Source: CAYVBJ01 sp964415185 (GTDB lineage Bacteria > Bacteroidota > Rhodothermia > Balneolales > Balneolaceae). From it: a DNA stretch of 16,082 bases. The stretch covers positions 1 through 16,082 of the forward strand of contig CAYPZI010000059.1 of the NCBI GenBank assembly GCA_964415185.1, read 5' to 3'. How positions within the stretch are numbered: the stretch's first letter is position 1; every line of letters starts with the position of its first letter. The position numbers were made by a program, and so were the translations under genes. Shown here one piece after another: positions 1 to 6,051 of the stretch. Under the pieces are notes generated by a model. The model ran no database searches. It was not told where the DNA came from and saw only the letters and a list, made by a program, of their open reading frames with translations.

Positions 1-73
1 CGTGCGTTTCGGCAGCCTCATCTAACAGACGGTATATTTCTTTTCGGGCTTGAGTTGCAGTTAATGTTTTCAT
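1..73 (-). CDS. YefM/Phd-family antitoxin, N-terminal fragment cut by the window edge
   Basis: The minus strand from the ATG at 73 reads 24 codons without a stop: MKTLTATQARKEIYRLLDEA followed by AETH, and then leaves the window. The pattern M-x-T-(L/I)-T-A-T-x-A-R-x-x-(I/L)-Y-x-L-(L/I)-(D/E) is the N-terminal DNA-binding start of YefM/Phd antitoxins. In that family the antitoxin binds its own promoter and neutralises a RelE/YoeB-type mRNA endonuclease, usually encoded just downstream; here that would lie left of position 1 and cannot be seen. A GTAC-core operator-like pair sits 34-51 bp upstream of the start, which supports autoregulation. The reading frame and start are seen directly; the family call rests on only 24 residues, and the toxin is inferred. 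Confidence 0.72.
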   Translation of the reverse strand, partial: MKTLTATQARKEIYRLLDEAAETH

Positions 74-106
74 GATATGATGGATTGAGTATGTTTTGAT
101 TATAAA

Positions 107-124
107 CGTACGCTATTTCGTACA
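107..124. promoter_or_regulatory. Putative YefM-type operator: two GTAC-core hexamers 12 bp apart
   Basis: CGTACG (107-112) and CGTACA (119-124) share a GTAC core, and their centres are exactly 12 bp apart. In the E. coli yefM-yoeB system the antitoxin-toxin complex binds two palindromes with TGTACA cores, and as I recall 12 bp centre-to-centre spacing is the effective geometry. The location, just upstream of the antitoxin ATG at 73, is where such an operator belongs. The hexamers and spacing are seen; the binding function is inferred. The outer bases deviate from TGTACA (two changes in one copy, one in the other). Confidence 0.45.
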
Positions 125-282
125 TATTATCAAGCTTTAGATTTATAGTAGCATATTTGCTCATAAATTTTTTTTAAAGAATCACTTTGAGGAAAGGCCA
201 TCAAGTTATCAAAACTATTTTTATTTATTTAAATCTGTTTTACGATCCAGAGAGTGGGATATCAAACTACTTAATACCTAAA

Positions 283-332
283 ATCCGCAAGAGTAATTTT
301 AAAATAAACGAGTCATCCGATGACTTGCGGAT
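283..332 (-). terminator. Nested inverted repeat downstream of the AtuA-like gene, possible terminator
   Basis: ATCCGCAAG (283-291) pairs perfectly with CTTGCGGAT (324-332). Inside lie a palindrome ATTTTAAAAT (296-305) and a hairpin AGTCATC-C-GATGACT (311-325). Read on the minus strand, the outer stem closes on a short T run. The structure sits 26 bp past the end of the leftward AtuA-like gene and well before the antitoxin promoter, so termination of the purM/AtuA-like transcript is the simplest role. The long loop and weak T-tract make it a poor classical rho-independent terminator. The rest of the 74-357 gap shows nothing recognisable beyond this and the operator. Confidence 0.35.
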
Positions 333-357
333 ATTGAGTAATAATTAAATTTTAAAA

Positions 358-696
358 CTAAACCAGGTTCAAAAGTTCATCGGGGGCTTCAACTTCCATT
401 CTCAGAAGAGTGGAAGCATGTGTTTTACCCTGGGCGTCCAGTTTTAATGAAACAGTACCGCCTCCTCCGAGGCTTTCGTTTAAAATGAAATTGAGGGCTC
501 CGATATTGGGAAGCTCATACCTCTCTACTTTTCCCTTGCAGATATGCTTCATATGCTCTTTCACCTTCTCCGTAGTCAGCGTTTTCTTTAAAAAAGGATA
601 GATATCCGGATGGCGGGCGATAATGCCCACATTGCTCCCGTTTCCTTTATCGCCGCTTCGTCCGTGTGCCAGTTTAATTAATCTAACTTTAGCCAT
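358..696 (-). CDS. Stand-alone AtuA-like ferredoxin-fold small protein
   Basis: The 112-residue product begins MAKVRLIKLAHGRSGDKGNG and contains RSGDKGNGSNVGIIAR (13-28), GALNFILNESLGGGGTVSLK (66-85) and a basic/acidic C-terminus. This pattern matches the C-terminal domain of AtuA (acyclic terpene utilisation) proteins, which in many bacteria is a separate small gene beside a DUF1446/AtuA main-domain gene. The conserved RSGDKG and GGGG segments probably bind a ligand or the partner domain, but the biochemical role is not established. No main-domain partner is visible here. It lies 38 bp downstream of purM on the same strand and is probably co-transcribed, although the linker contains a long A-run on the coding strand. 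The ATG at 696 is the natural start. Confidence 0.7.
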   Translation of the reverse strand: MAKVRLIKLAHGRSGDKGNGSNVGIIARHPDIYPFLKKTLTTEKVKEHMKHICKGKVERYELPNIGALNFILNESLGGGGTVSLKLDAQGKTHASTLLRMEVEAPDELLNLV

Positions 697-734
697 TCTT
701 TTTGTTTTTTTTTTTTGAATATAAATTTTTCAGA

Positions 735-1739
735 TCAAACTACGTCGCCTATTACCACCGCCTCTTCACCCGATTTATTTGACCGGTCAAGTACGGCCCC
801 GGCAATCTCTTTATCCACCACTGCAATCAAACCGATGCCAAGATTAAACGTTTTTCTCATATCTTCATCCGTAACATTTCCCGTATTTTGAATCAGTTTG
901 AAAATAGCCGGCTGTTCCCATGACTGCCAGTCAACTTTCAGTGACATTCCTTTCGGGATGATTCTTTTTGTATTTCCCACAATCCCCCCGCCGGTTATAT
1001 GAGAAAACCCGTTTACCCCTTTTATATTTTTCAGTTCACTTATTAACTGCAAATAAGATTTGTGGACCTGCAACAAGCTTTCTGAAAGAGGAACTCCCAA
1101 TTCATCAATGTAATCATCTATTTCAAATCGGCTGAATAACACCTTTCGTGCGAGAGAGTATCCATTTGTATGCAGTCCGCTGCTTTTAAAGCCAATAAGA
1201 ACATCACCTTTTTTTATTTGCCTGCCGTCAATGATTTTATTGCGGTCCACAATTCCCACAATTGTGCCGGCAAGGTCGAATTCACCTTCTTTATAGATAT
1301 CAGGCATCTCGGCTGTTTCTCCGCCGATTAACGCCACATTGTTCTGCCTGCATGCAATTGAAAATCCCTTGATCACCTGGAATGCCACAGACGGGTCAAG
1401 TTTGCCTGTTGAAAAATAGTCTAAAAAAAATAGGGGGTTTGCACCGCATACGGCAATATCGTTTACACAGTGGTTTACCAGGTCCTGGCCAACCGTATCA
1501 TGCTTGTTGGCTTTAAATGCCACAATCAGTTTGGTTCCCACCCCGTCAACACTGCTCACAAATACCGGTTTTTTATAATCCGAAAGATCCGGTGCAAATA
1601 ATGCTCCAAACCCTCCTATATTGGATAATACCGATTCCGAATGGGTTGAACTGACAACTTCCTTTATAGATTCTACCAACTGTTCACCGGCTTCAATATC
1701 TACACCGGAATCTTTATATGTATATTTCTTATTACTCAC
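735..1739 (-). CDS. purM: Phosphoribosylformylglycinamidine cyclo-ligase (AIR synthetase)
   Basis: PurM closes the imidazole ring in de novo purine synthesis, converting FGAM and ATP to AIR in the cytosol. Visible hallmarks are YKDSGVDIEAG near the N-terminus, SSVDGVGTKL (substrate/ATP loop), GGETAEMPDIY, LHTNGYSLAR and HITGGGIVGNTKR. About 334 residues fits the family. I choose the GTG at 1739 (MSNKKYTYKDSGVDIEAG...), because family members normally start only a few residues before YKD. The open frame extends to a TTG at 1769, which would add ten basic/polar residues with no family counterpart. A TAnnTTTG-like element at 1767-1774 would place transcription start between the two codons, again favouring GTG. 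The gene is divergent from dtd across a large DnaA-box-rich gap. The family call is essentially certain; the start is likely. Confidence 0.95.
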   Translation of the reverse strand: MSNKKYTYKDSGVDIEAGEQLVESIKEVVSSTHSESVLSNIGGFGALFAPDLSDYKKPVFVSSVDGVGTKLIVAFKANKHDTVGQDLVNHCVNDIAVCGANPLFFLDYFSTGKLDPSVAFQVIKGFSIACRQNNVALIGGETAEMPDIYKEGEFDLAGTIVGIVDRNKIIDGRQIKKGDVLIGFKSSGLHTNGYSLARKVLFSRFEIDDYIDELGVPLSESLLQVHKSYLQLISELKNIKGVNGFSHITGGGIVGNTKRIIPKGMSLKVDWQSWEQPAIFKLIQNTGNVTDEDMRKTFNLGIGLIAVVDKEIAGAVLDRSNKSGEEAVVIGDVV

Positions 1740-1766
1740 GAATTCTGTTTTGATTTTTTTCCTTAC

Positions 1767-1774
1767 CAAATATA
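1767..1774 (-). promoter_or_regulatory. Possible Bacteroidota-type -7 element for purM
   Basis: The minus strand reads TATATTTG here, an exact match to the TAnnTTTG -7 consensus described for Bacteroidota housekeeping sigma factors. It lies 28 bp upstream of the GTG start chosen for purM. No clear TTTG -33 element is seen at the expected distance (TTTTC is the nearest, and too far), so this is only a candidate. Confidence 0.25.
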
Positions 1775-1814
1775 TAAAGATAAAGCATGCCCATGCACAC
1801 GAAAAGAAAATTAG

Positions 1815-2179
1815 TTATCAACAGGATTTTATGATGGTAAATTTTTTTTTAATTCCTTTGTTATTTGTTGTAGGTGCCTGTGGATTTGTTAATAACTTTT
1901 GTTTAAACATATTGTCATAATCATCAAGATGATTGTGGATAATCATGTGAATACCAAACTCAGTAATAACTTATGCTTAAAATGTACAATTTACTTTTAT
2001 GCACATTTGTACATGAATTGAACATCTTTGTTCTGCATATTTATCGACAACCGGTCAACATGATGATCATTTGTTAATTGACGGAATATTTTGTTAACTG
2101 CTGTGGATTAAAACCTGATTTTGAACTTATTCCAATCTATCCACAATTTTAATCGAAAATATCAACAAATTTATCAACA
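1815..2179. other. Cluster of nine DnaA-box-like 9-mers; candidate replication origin (oriC)
   Basis: Compared with TTATCCACA, the gap holds: TTATCAACA 1815-1823 (+), AAATCCACA 1879-1887 (-), a perfect TTATCCACA 1934-1942 (-), TTATGCACA 1997-2005 (+, fits TTATNCACA), TTATCGACA 2041-2049 (+), TAATCCACA 2102-2110 (-), CTATCCACA 2137-2145 (+), ATATCAACA 2159-2167 (+) and TTATCAACA 2171-2179 (+). The stretch is AT-rich, with a T-run at about 1841-1850 and a perfect inverted repeat AATCATC-AA-GATGATT (1919-1934) that abuts the perfect box. It lies between divergent genes (purM left, dtd right) and has no credible coding frame. Clustered DnaA boxes next to AT-rich DNA are the hallmark of bacterial oriC. 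A DnaA-titrating or DnaA-regulated locus is the alternative. The boxes are seen; the function is inferred. Confidence 0.6.
1885..2097 (+). repeat. Three direct copies of TTTGTTAA inside the DnaA-box cluster
   Basis: TTTGTTAA occurs at 1885-1892, 2070-2077 and 2090-2097, all in the same orientation, the last two exactly 20 bp apart. The copies lie between the DnaA-box-like sites and could be AT-rich unwinding repeats of the kind found at origins, or simply the low complexity of AT-rich DNA. The repeats are seen; the role is a guess. Confidence 0.4.
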
Positions 2180-2180
2180 T

Positions 2181-2618
2181 ATGAAGATAGTTGTACAGCG
2201 GGTCAGCCGTGCGTCTGTTACTGTAAAAGGAATTGTTACAGGATCAATCAGAGAAGGGCTCGTGCTGCTTGTGGGCATCCATAGGGATGATGACGATGAG
2301 ATACTAAAATGGACAACCAAAAAGGTGCTGAACCTGAGGATATTTGAAGATGATAAAGGTAAAATGAACAAATCCGTAAAGGATTTGAACGGCGGTATTT
2401 TGGTCGTTTCACAGTTTACTCTGTATGGAAATACCAAAAAAGGTAACAGGCCGAGTTTTATAGAAGCTGCACCGCCTGAGATTGCCAAACCAAAATATGA
2501 ACGGTTAATTGCAAATTTAAAGGGGGCTGGACTGAACATACAGACAGGCACATTCGGTGCCATGATGGAGGTTGAACTGGTAAACAGCGGCCCGGTTACG
2601 TTAATAGTTGAAAAATAG
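2181..2618 (+). CDS. dtd: D-aminoacyl-tRNA deacylase
   Basis: Dtd hydrolyses D-amino acids (and glycine mischarged on tRNA-Ala) from tRNA in the cytosol, a proofreading step. The 145-residue product begins MKIVVQRVSRASVTV, the standard family start, and carries SQFTLYG (77-83, active-site region) and NSGPVTL (135-141) with the Gly-Pro pair that enters the neighbouring subunit's active site and enforces chirality. The frame is open back to an ATG at 2121, but those 20 extra residues are translated from DnaA-box DNA and have no family match, so the ATG at 2181 is chosen. The stop is one base before the ATG of the next gene, so the two are probably translationally coupled. Confidence 0.95.
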   Translation: MKIVVQRVSRASVTVKGIVTGSIREGLVLLVGIHRDDDDEILKWTTKKVLNLRIFEDDKGKMNKSVKDLNGGILVVSQFTLYGNTKKGNRPSFIEAAPPEIAKPKYERLIANLKGAGLNIQTGTFGAMMEVELVNSGPVTLIVEK

Positions 2619-2619
2619 T

Positions 2620-3528
2620 ATGAAAGTAATTTTTGTTTTTGTTGATGGTATTGGTTTCGGTGAAGAGAATGAATCCAATCCGTTTTATGATTTTAATTTG
2701 TCATTTTTTAGTGAGATAACTGACGGTAGAGGATTAACAAACAAATTCAATGAAATCAAATCGGATAAACTGGTTCATCTGAAAATAGATGCAACGATGG
2801 GGGTTTCCGGATTACCGCAAAGCGGAACAGGCCAGGCAGCATTATTTACCGGGGTAAATGCCGCAGATATTGTTGGAAGGCATTTTGGTCCCTATCCACA
2901 TTCAAAATTGAAACCACATCTTTCGGAAAACAGCCTTTTTAACGATTCAATTTCACGGGGATATAAACCCCATTTTATTAACGCTTATCCGGATCTCTTT
3001 TTTGAAAAAGCAGAAAAAAAACAGAGATGGACGTGTACCACCCTGATGACAAAAAAGGCAGGCCTTGAACTGAACACGGTATCGGATGTACGGCAGGAGA
3101 GAGCTATTACTGCTGAAATCACTCAAAATGTATGGAGAGAAAAGCTAAAGGTGAATGTGCCGGAAGTTACACCGGAATCTGCTGCCGGGAGGCTTGTAAA
3201 AGCAACCCTAAACTATGATTTAATTCTCTATGAATATTATCTCACTGATAAAGCCGGGCATTCAAAAGATCCTGAAGCTGCAAAATCAGTGCTAAACAAG
3301 CTTGACAGGTTTCTGTATTACATTTTTAAAAACAAGCCGGATGATACGGTGATGATCCTGAGCAGTGATCACGGAAACCTTGAAAATATCTCAATAAAAA
3401 CGCATACGCTTAATCCTGTTCCGTGGATTGTTTCAGGACCAGGTGCAAAAATTGCAGATGATGTTACATCTATAATGGATGTAAAGAGTGCGATTTTGCA
3501 GCTTCTTGAGAATAAATTGTCCAAATAG
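2620..3528 (+). CDS. Alkaline-phosphatase-superfamily metalloenzyme (iPGM/phosphopentomutase-like)
   Basis: The 302-residue protein has the metal-ligand order of the metalloenzyme superfamily that includes cofactor-independent phosphoglycerate mutase and phosphopentomutase: VDG with D9; GLPQSGTGQAALFTG (64-78), where T70 is the likely nucleophile by analogy with NSEVGH of iPGM; YLTDKAGHS with D210 and H214; SSDHGNLE with D250 and H251; and H262 in KTHTLNPVPW. A two-metal phospho-transfer or phosphatase reaction is therefore likely, but the substrate is unknown. It is too short for iPGM (about 510 residues) and lacks an obvious large inserted domain. The ATG at 2620 is preferred to an in-frame TTG at 2608 that overlaps the end of dtd. 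The 249 bp that follow, up to the convergent adk stop, hold no gene. Confidence 0.8.
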   Translation: MKVIFVFVDGIGFGEENESNPFYDFNLSFFSEITDGRGLTNKFNEIKSDKLVHLKIDATMGVSGLPQSGTGQAALFTGVNAADIVGRHFGPYPHSKLKPHLSENSLFNDSISRGYKPHFINAYPDLFFEKAEKKQRWTCTTLMTKKAGLELNTVSDVRQERAITAEITQNVWREKLKVNVPEVTPESAAGRLVKATLNYDLILYEYYLTDKAGHSKDPEAAKSVLNKLDRFLYYIFKNKPDDTVMILSSDHGNLENISIKTHTLNPVPWIVSGPGAKIADDVTSIMDVKSAILQLLENKLSK

Positions 3529-3622
3529 AATTATTTTTATTTAAAAATTTTTGACATAATGAAAAAGTTAAAGCCAAGATTTTACAGTTATATCAGATTT
3601 GTAACGGATGAGTTGGTTTGTT

Positions 3623-3679
3623 GTATGTTGTTTGTGGTCAAGCTATGTTAGGGATGGACATGGATTATAAACAACAAAC
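3623..3679. repeat. Imperfect 13-bp inverted repeat in the gap between convergent genes
   Basis: GTATGTTGTTTGT (3623-3635) and ATAAACAACAAAC (3667-3679) are reverse complements at 11 of 13 positions, separated by 31 bp. The repeat lies between the convergent ends of the metalloenzyme gene and adk, where termination in both directions is needed. The stem is AT-rich and lacks a T-tract, so a terminator role is weak; a copy of a dispersed intergenic repeat is equally possible. Confidence 0.25.
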
Positions 3680-3777
3680 AATTGATAACGAACAAAAACG
3701 ACTTTCTGTTTTTCGATACAATCTCTGTTAACTTATGTTCCTTAAAAAGGGAGTAAGGTGTTTTGATACTATGGAAA

Positions 3778-4335
3778 TTATTTCGGAAGGGCGGATTTTA
3801 TCCTTTCAAATATCTCATCGATTGAACCAACGCCATCAATTTTCTGAACGAGATCTTTTTTCTTATAATAATCCATAACAGGCTGGGTCTCCTTTTTGTA
3901 GACTTGCAGCCGGGTTTTGACTTTATCCTCGTTGTCGTCGCTTCTTCCTTCCCCCCTTGACAAGATACGCTTAACAAGTTCTTTTTCGGGAACAGAAAGA
4001 TGTATAAATGCGTCGACAGATTTTTGATCCTTTTTAAGAATCTCATCCAGTGCTTCAGCCTGTGCTACCGTTCTCGGAAAACCATCAAGGATGAATCCAT
4101 CATCATATTCAGGTTTCTTTAATTCTTCCTCAACAAGTCCAACAACCGTCTCGTCGGGAACCAGTTTTCCCTCATCAAGTATGGATTTTACCTTTTTTCC
4201 CAAAGGAGTCTCATTTTTTATTGCCGACCGGAAGATATTCCCGGTTGATATATGAGGGATATCGTAGTGTTCGGATATTAAAGCTGCCTGTGTTCCCTTA
4301 CCTGCACCCGGAGGGCCGAATAGTATAAGAATCAT
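3778..4335 (-). CDS. adk: Adenylate kinase, short-LID form
   Basis: Adk interconverts ATP, AMP and ADP and sets the adenylate balance. The 185 residues start MILILFGPPGAGKGTQ, with the P-loop GPPGAGKGT (7-15), an NMP-binding region ISTGNIFR (29-36), DGFPRT (84-89), and arginines in RILSRGEGRSDD and KTRLQVY. The LID is short, with no zinc-binding cysteines, so this is the short non-zinc form. The ATG at 4335 gives the exact family N-terminus. It is last in the ffh-to-adk minus-strand series, 61 bp after rplS, so it may be read from the ribosomal operon or from its own promoter. Nothing is unusual in the sequence. Confidence 0.97.
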   Translation of the reverse strand: MILILFGPPGAGKGTQAALISEHYDIPHISTGNIFRSAIKNETPLGKKVKSILDEGKLVPDETVVGLVEEELKKPEYDDGFILDGFPRTVAQAEALDEILKKDQKSVDAFIHLSVPEKELVKRILSRGEGRSDDNEDKVKTRLQVYKKETQPVMDYYKKKDLVQKIDGVGSIDEIFERIKSALPK

Positions 4336-4396
4336 GGAATGATTTAATCGGATTTAGCTTTATTATGATTAGTCATCTAAGAAAGAAAAGAACAGC

Positions 4397-4777
4397 TTAT
4401 TTTTTCTCCTCGTTGACTTTATTCTCTTTTTTTCGTGTATCCTTTTCTTTAATACGAGCAGACTTTCCTTTTCTGTCACGCAGGTAAAACAGTTTGGCAC
4501 GGCGGACATTACCTCTCTTTTTTACTTCAATTTTTGCAATAAAAGGAGAATATAGAGGGAAGATTCTTTCAACACCAACACTCCCCGACATTTTGCGGAC
4601 AACAATGGTTTTATTGATCCCGCTTCCTCTGTCACTTAATACGATGCCCTGGTATTGCTGTATCCTTTCCTTATCCCCTTCACGTACGCGATAATGTACA
4701 TTTATCGTATCACCTGCTGTAAATGAGGGAATTTCTTCAGATATCTGTGTTTGTTCAATTAGCTTCAGCTTGTCCAT
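4397..4777 (-). CDS. rplS: 50S ribosomal protein bL19
   Basis: bL19 sits at the 30S-50S interface of the ribosome. The 126-residue product shows the family core: FTAGDTINVHYRVREGDKER, QQYQGIVLSDRGSGINKTIVVRK, GVERIFPLYSPFIAKIEV and RRAKLFYLRDRKGKSARI. After about residue 108 it carries a charged Lys/Glu tail (KEKDTRKKENKVNEEKK), slightly longer than the usual roughly 115 residues. It lies 20 bp downstream of trmD, in the conserved order rpsP-rimM-trmD-rplS. Confidence 0.97.
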   Translation of the reverse strand: MDKLKLIEQTQISEEIPSFTAGDTINVHYRVREGDKERIQQYQGIVLSDRGSGINKTIVVRKMSGSVGVERIFPLYSPFIAKIEVKKRGNVRRAKLFYLRDRKGKSARIKEKDTRKKENKVNEEKK

Positions 4778-4797
4778 TTTATTTACCTGTTAGGTCT

Positions 4798-5490
4798 TTA
4801 TGTGTCTTTTTTAAATTTTTTGTATAAATCCGGCCGCTTTTTCCGCGTCCATTCCAATGCTTTTTGTTGTTTCCATTTTTTAACCCGATTGTGATCACCT
4901 GATAACAATATTTCAGGAACATTCATATTTTTAAAAACTTCCGGTCTCGTATAAACAGGCCCTTCCAAAAGCCCGTCCTGGAAAGAATCTGTAAGTGCGC
5001 TTTCTGAATCACCAAGTACACCCGGCAAAAGCCGGACGATCGAATCAGTCAACATCATTGCGGGCAATTCCCCGCCCGACAGTACAAAATCACCGACCGA
5101 CAGCTCAAGAGTAACAAGGGCCTCCCTGACTCTTTGATCAACACCCTTGTAATGTCCGCAAAGGATGATAATGTTTTTTTTCAGGGATAACTCATTTGCA
5201 ACCTTTTGACTGTATTGAGTTCCGGCCGGCGTCATAAAAATAATTTCATCGTAGATACGTTCGCTTTTCAGCTTATCAATACAGGAAAAGATAGGCTGTG
5301 GGCTAAGTACCATTCCCGCTCCGGGCCCGTACATATAGTCATCAACTTTGCGGTGTTTGTCTTCAGAATAATCCCGGAGGTTATGAGTATGGATTTCAAC
5401 AATATCGAGGTCTTTGGCTCTTTTCACAATACTGTGGTTTAAAGGGCTTTCAAGCAAATCGGGTACAGCTGAAATGATGTCGAATCTCAT
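4798..5490 (-). CDS. trmD: tRNA (guanine37-N1)-methyltransferase
   Basis: TrmD makes m1G37 next to the anticodon using S-adenosylmethionine, preventing +1 frameshifting. The 230-residue SPOUT protein shows MRFDIISAVPDLLESPLNHS at the start, KVDDYMYGPGAGMVL (48-62), the SAM-binding trefoil-knot segments CGHYKGVDQRV (111-121) and SVGDFVLSGGELP (131-143), and SFQDGLLEGPVYTRP with the catalytic Asp region. The usual YGGGAGM reads YGPGAGM here, a mild substitution. It is 14 bp from rimM and 20 bp from rplS, so operonic. Confidence 0.97.
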   Translation of the reverse strand: MRFDIISAVPDLLESPLNHSIVKRAKDLDIVEIHTHNLRDYSEDKHRKVDDYMYGPGAGMVLSPQPIFSCIDKLKSERIYDEIIFMTPAGTQYSQKVANELSLKKNIIILCGHYKGVDQRVREALVTLELSVGDFVLSGGELPAMMLTDSIVRLLPGVLGDSESALTDSFQDGLLEGPVYTRPEVFKNMNVPEILLSGDHNRVKKWKQQKALEWTRKKRPDLYKKFKKDT

Positions 5491-5504
5491 AATATTTCTA
5501 TCAT

Positions 5505-6032
5505 TTAAAGAAGCTGATCAAGATTTATACAAAGTATTTCGTTGTTATCATGATCAACATTCCGGATATATATATCTACGAAAGGAATCAGCATCATTCC
5601 ATACTTTGTTTCCGCCTCAATAATGAGGTGTGCGGGATTTTCCAAAGTGTTCAATACCGAACCAACCGATTGACCCTCATATACGAGTTTATACCCGGAT
5701 AAATTATCCGTTTTTGTAATTTCCGGATTTGGTATTTCATTTTTGTCGGCCAGAAGCCTCCGGTCTTTGAATGAGTCGGCATCGCTCCGGTCATTAATCA
5801 CATCAAGTTTTACAAAGAACGAAAACTGATTGCTTTTGTATTCTATTCTGTTGTACTGAACCCTTGCGGGCATAATGTCATCTCTTTCATTAGTGAAATA
5901 GAGGACTTCATTTTCAGCAATCAGTTTTTCATCAAAATAATTATTCGGCAAAAGTTTGATTTCTCCTTCAAGTCCATGCGGCCTGCCGAATCTGGCCACT
6001 TCCACAAACCGGTCGTCAGCATAATTTGCCAT
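5505..6032 (-). CDS. rimM: Ribosome maturation factor RimM
   Basis: RimM binds uS19 and helps assemble the 30S head domain. The 175 residues show the N-terminal RimM beta-barrel start (VEVARFGRPHGLEGEIKLLP, about residues 10-29) and a C-terminal PRC barrel (DNLSGYKLVYEGQSVGSVLN ... YGMMLIPFVDIYIRNVD), about the family length. The position between rpsP and trmD is the conserved one. The ATG at 6032 lies 19 bp after the rpsP stop. Confidence 0.95.
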   Translation of the reverse strand: MANYADDRFVEVARFGRPHGLEGEIKLLPNNYFDEKLIAENEVLYFTNERDDIMPARVQYNRIEYKSNQFSFFVKLDVINDRSDADSFKDRRLLADKNEIPNPEITKTDNLSGYKLVYEGQSVGSVLNTLENPAHLIIEAETKYGMMLIPFVDIYIRNVDHDNNEILCINLDQLL

Positions 6033-6051
6033 CGCGGCGGGAATATAATAA

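Noticed and set aside
1621..1920. 99-codon plus-strand frame overlapping the 5' end of purM and the gap
   Set aside because: Half of it is antisense to purM and the rest is hydrophobic translation of AT-rich DNA; no family features.
1815..2179. Repeated 9-mers as a CRISPR array or plasmid iterons
   Set aside because: Spacing is irregular, orientation is mixed, the units match DnaA boxes, and no cas or rep gene is near.
2121..2180. N-terminal extension of dtd by 20 codons
   Set aside because: The residues are translated from DnaA-box-like DNA and do not fit the Dtd family, which starts at M(K/R)(I/V/A)VVQRV.
3654..3731. 25-codon plus-strand frame in the gap between the metalloenzyme gene and adk
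   Set aside because: Short, no ribosome-binding signal, odd composition (Gln/Asn-rich); nothing supports translation.
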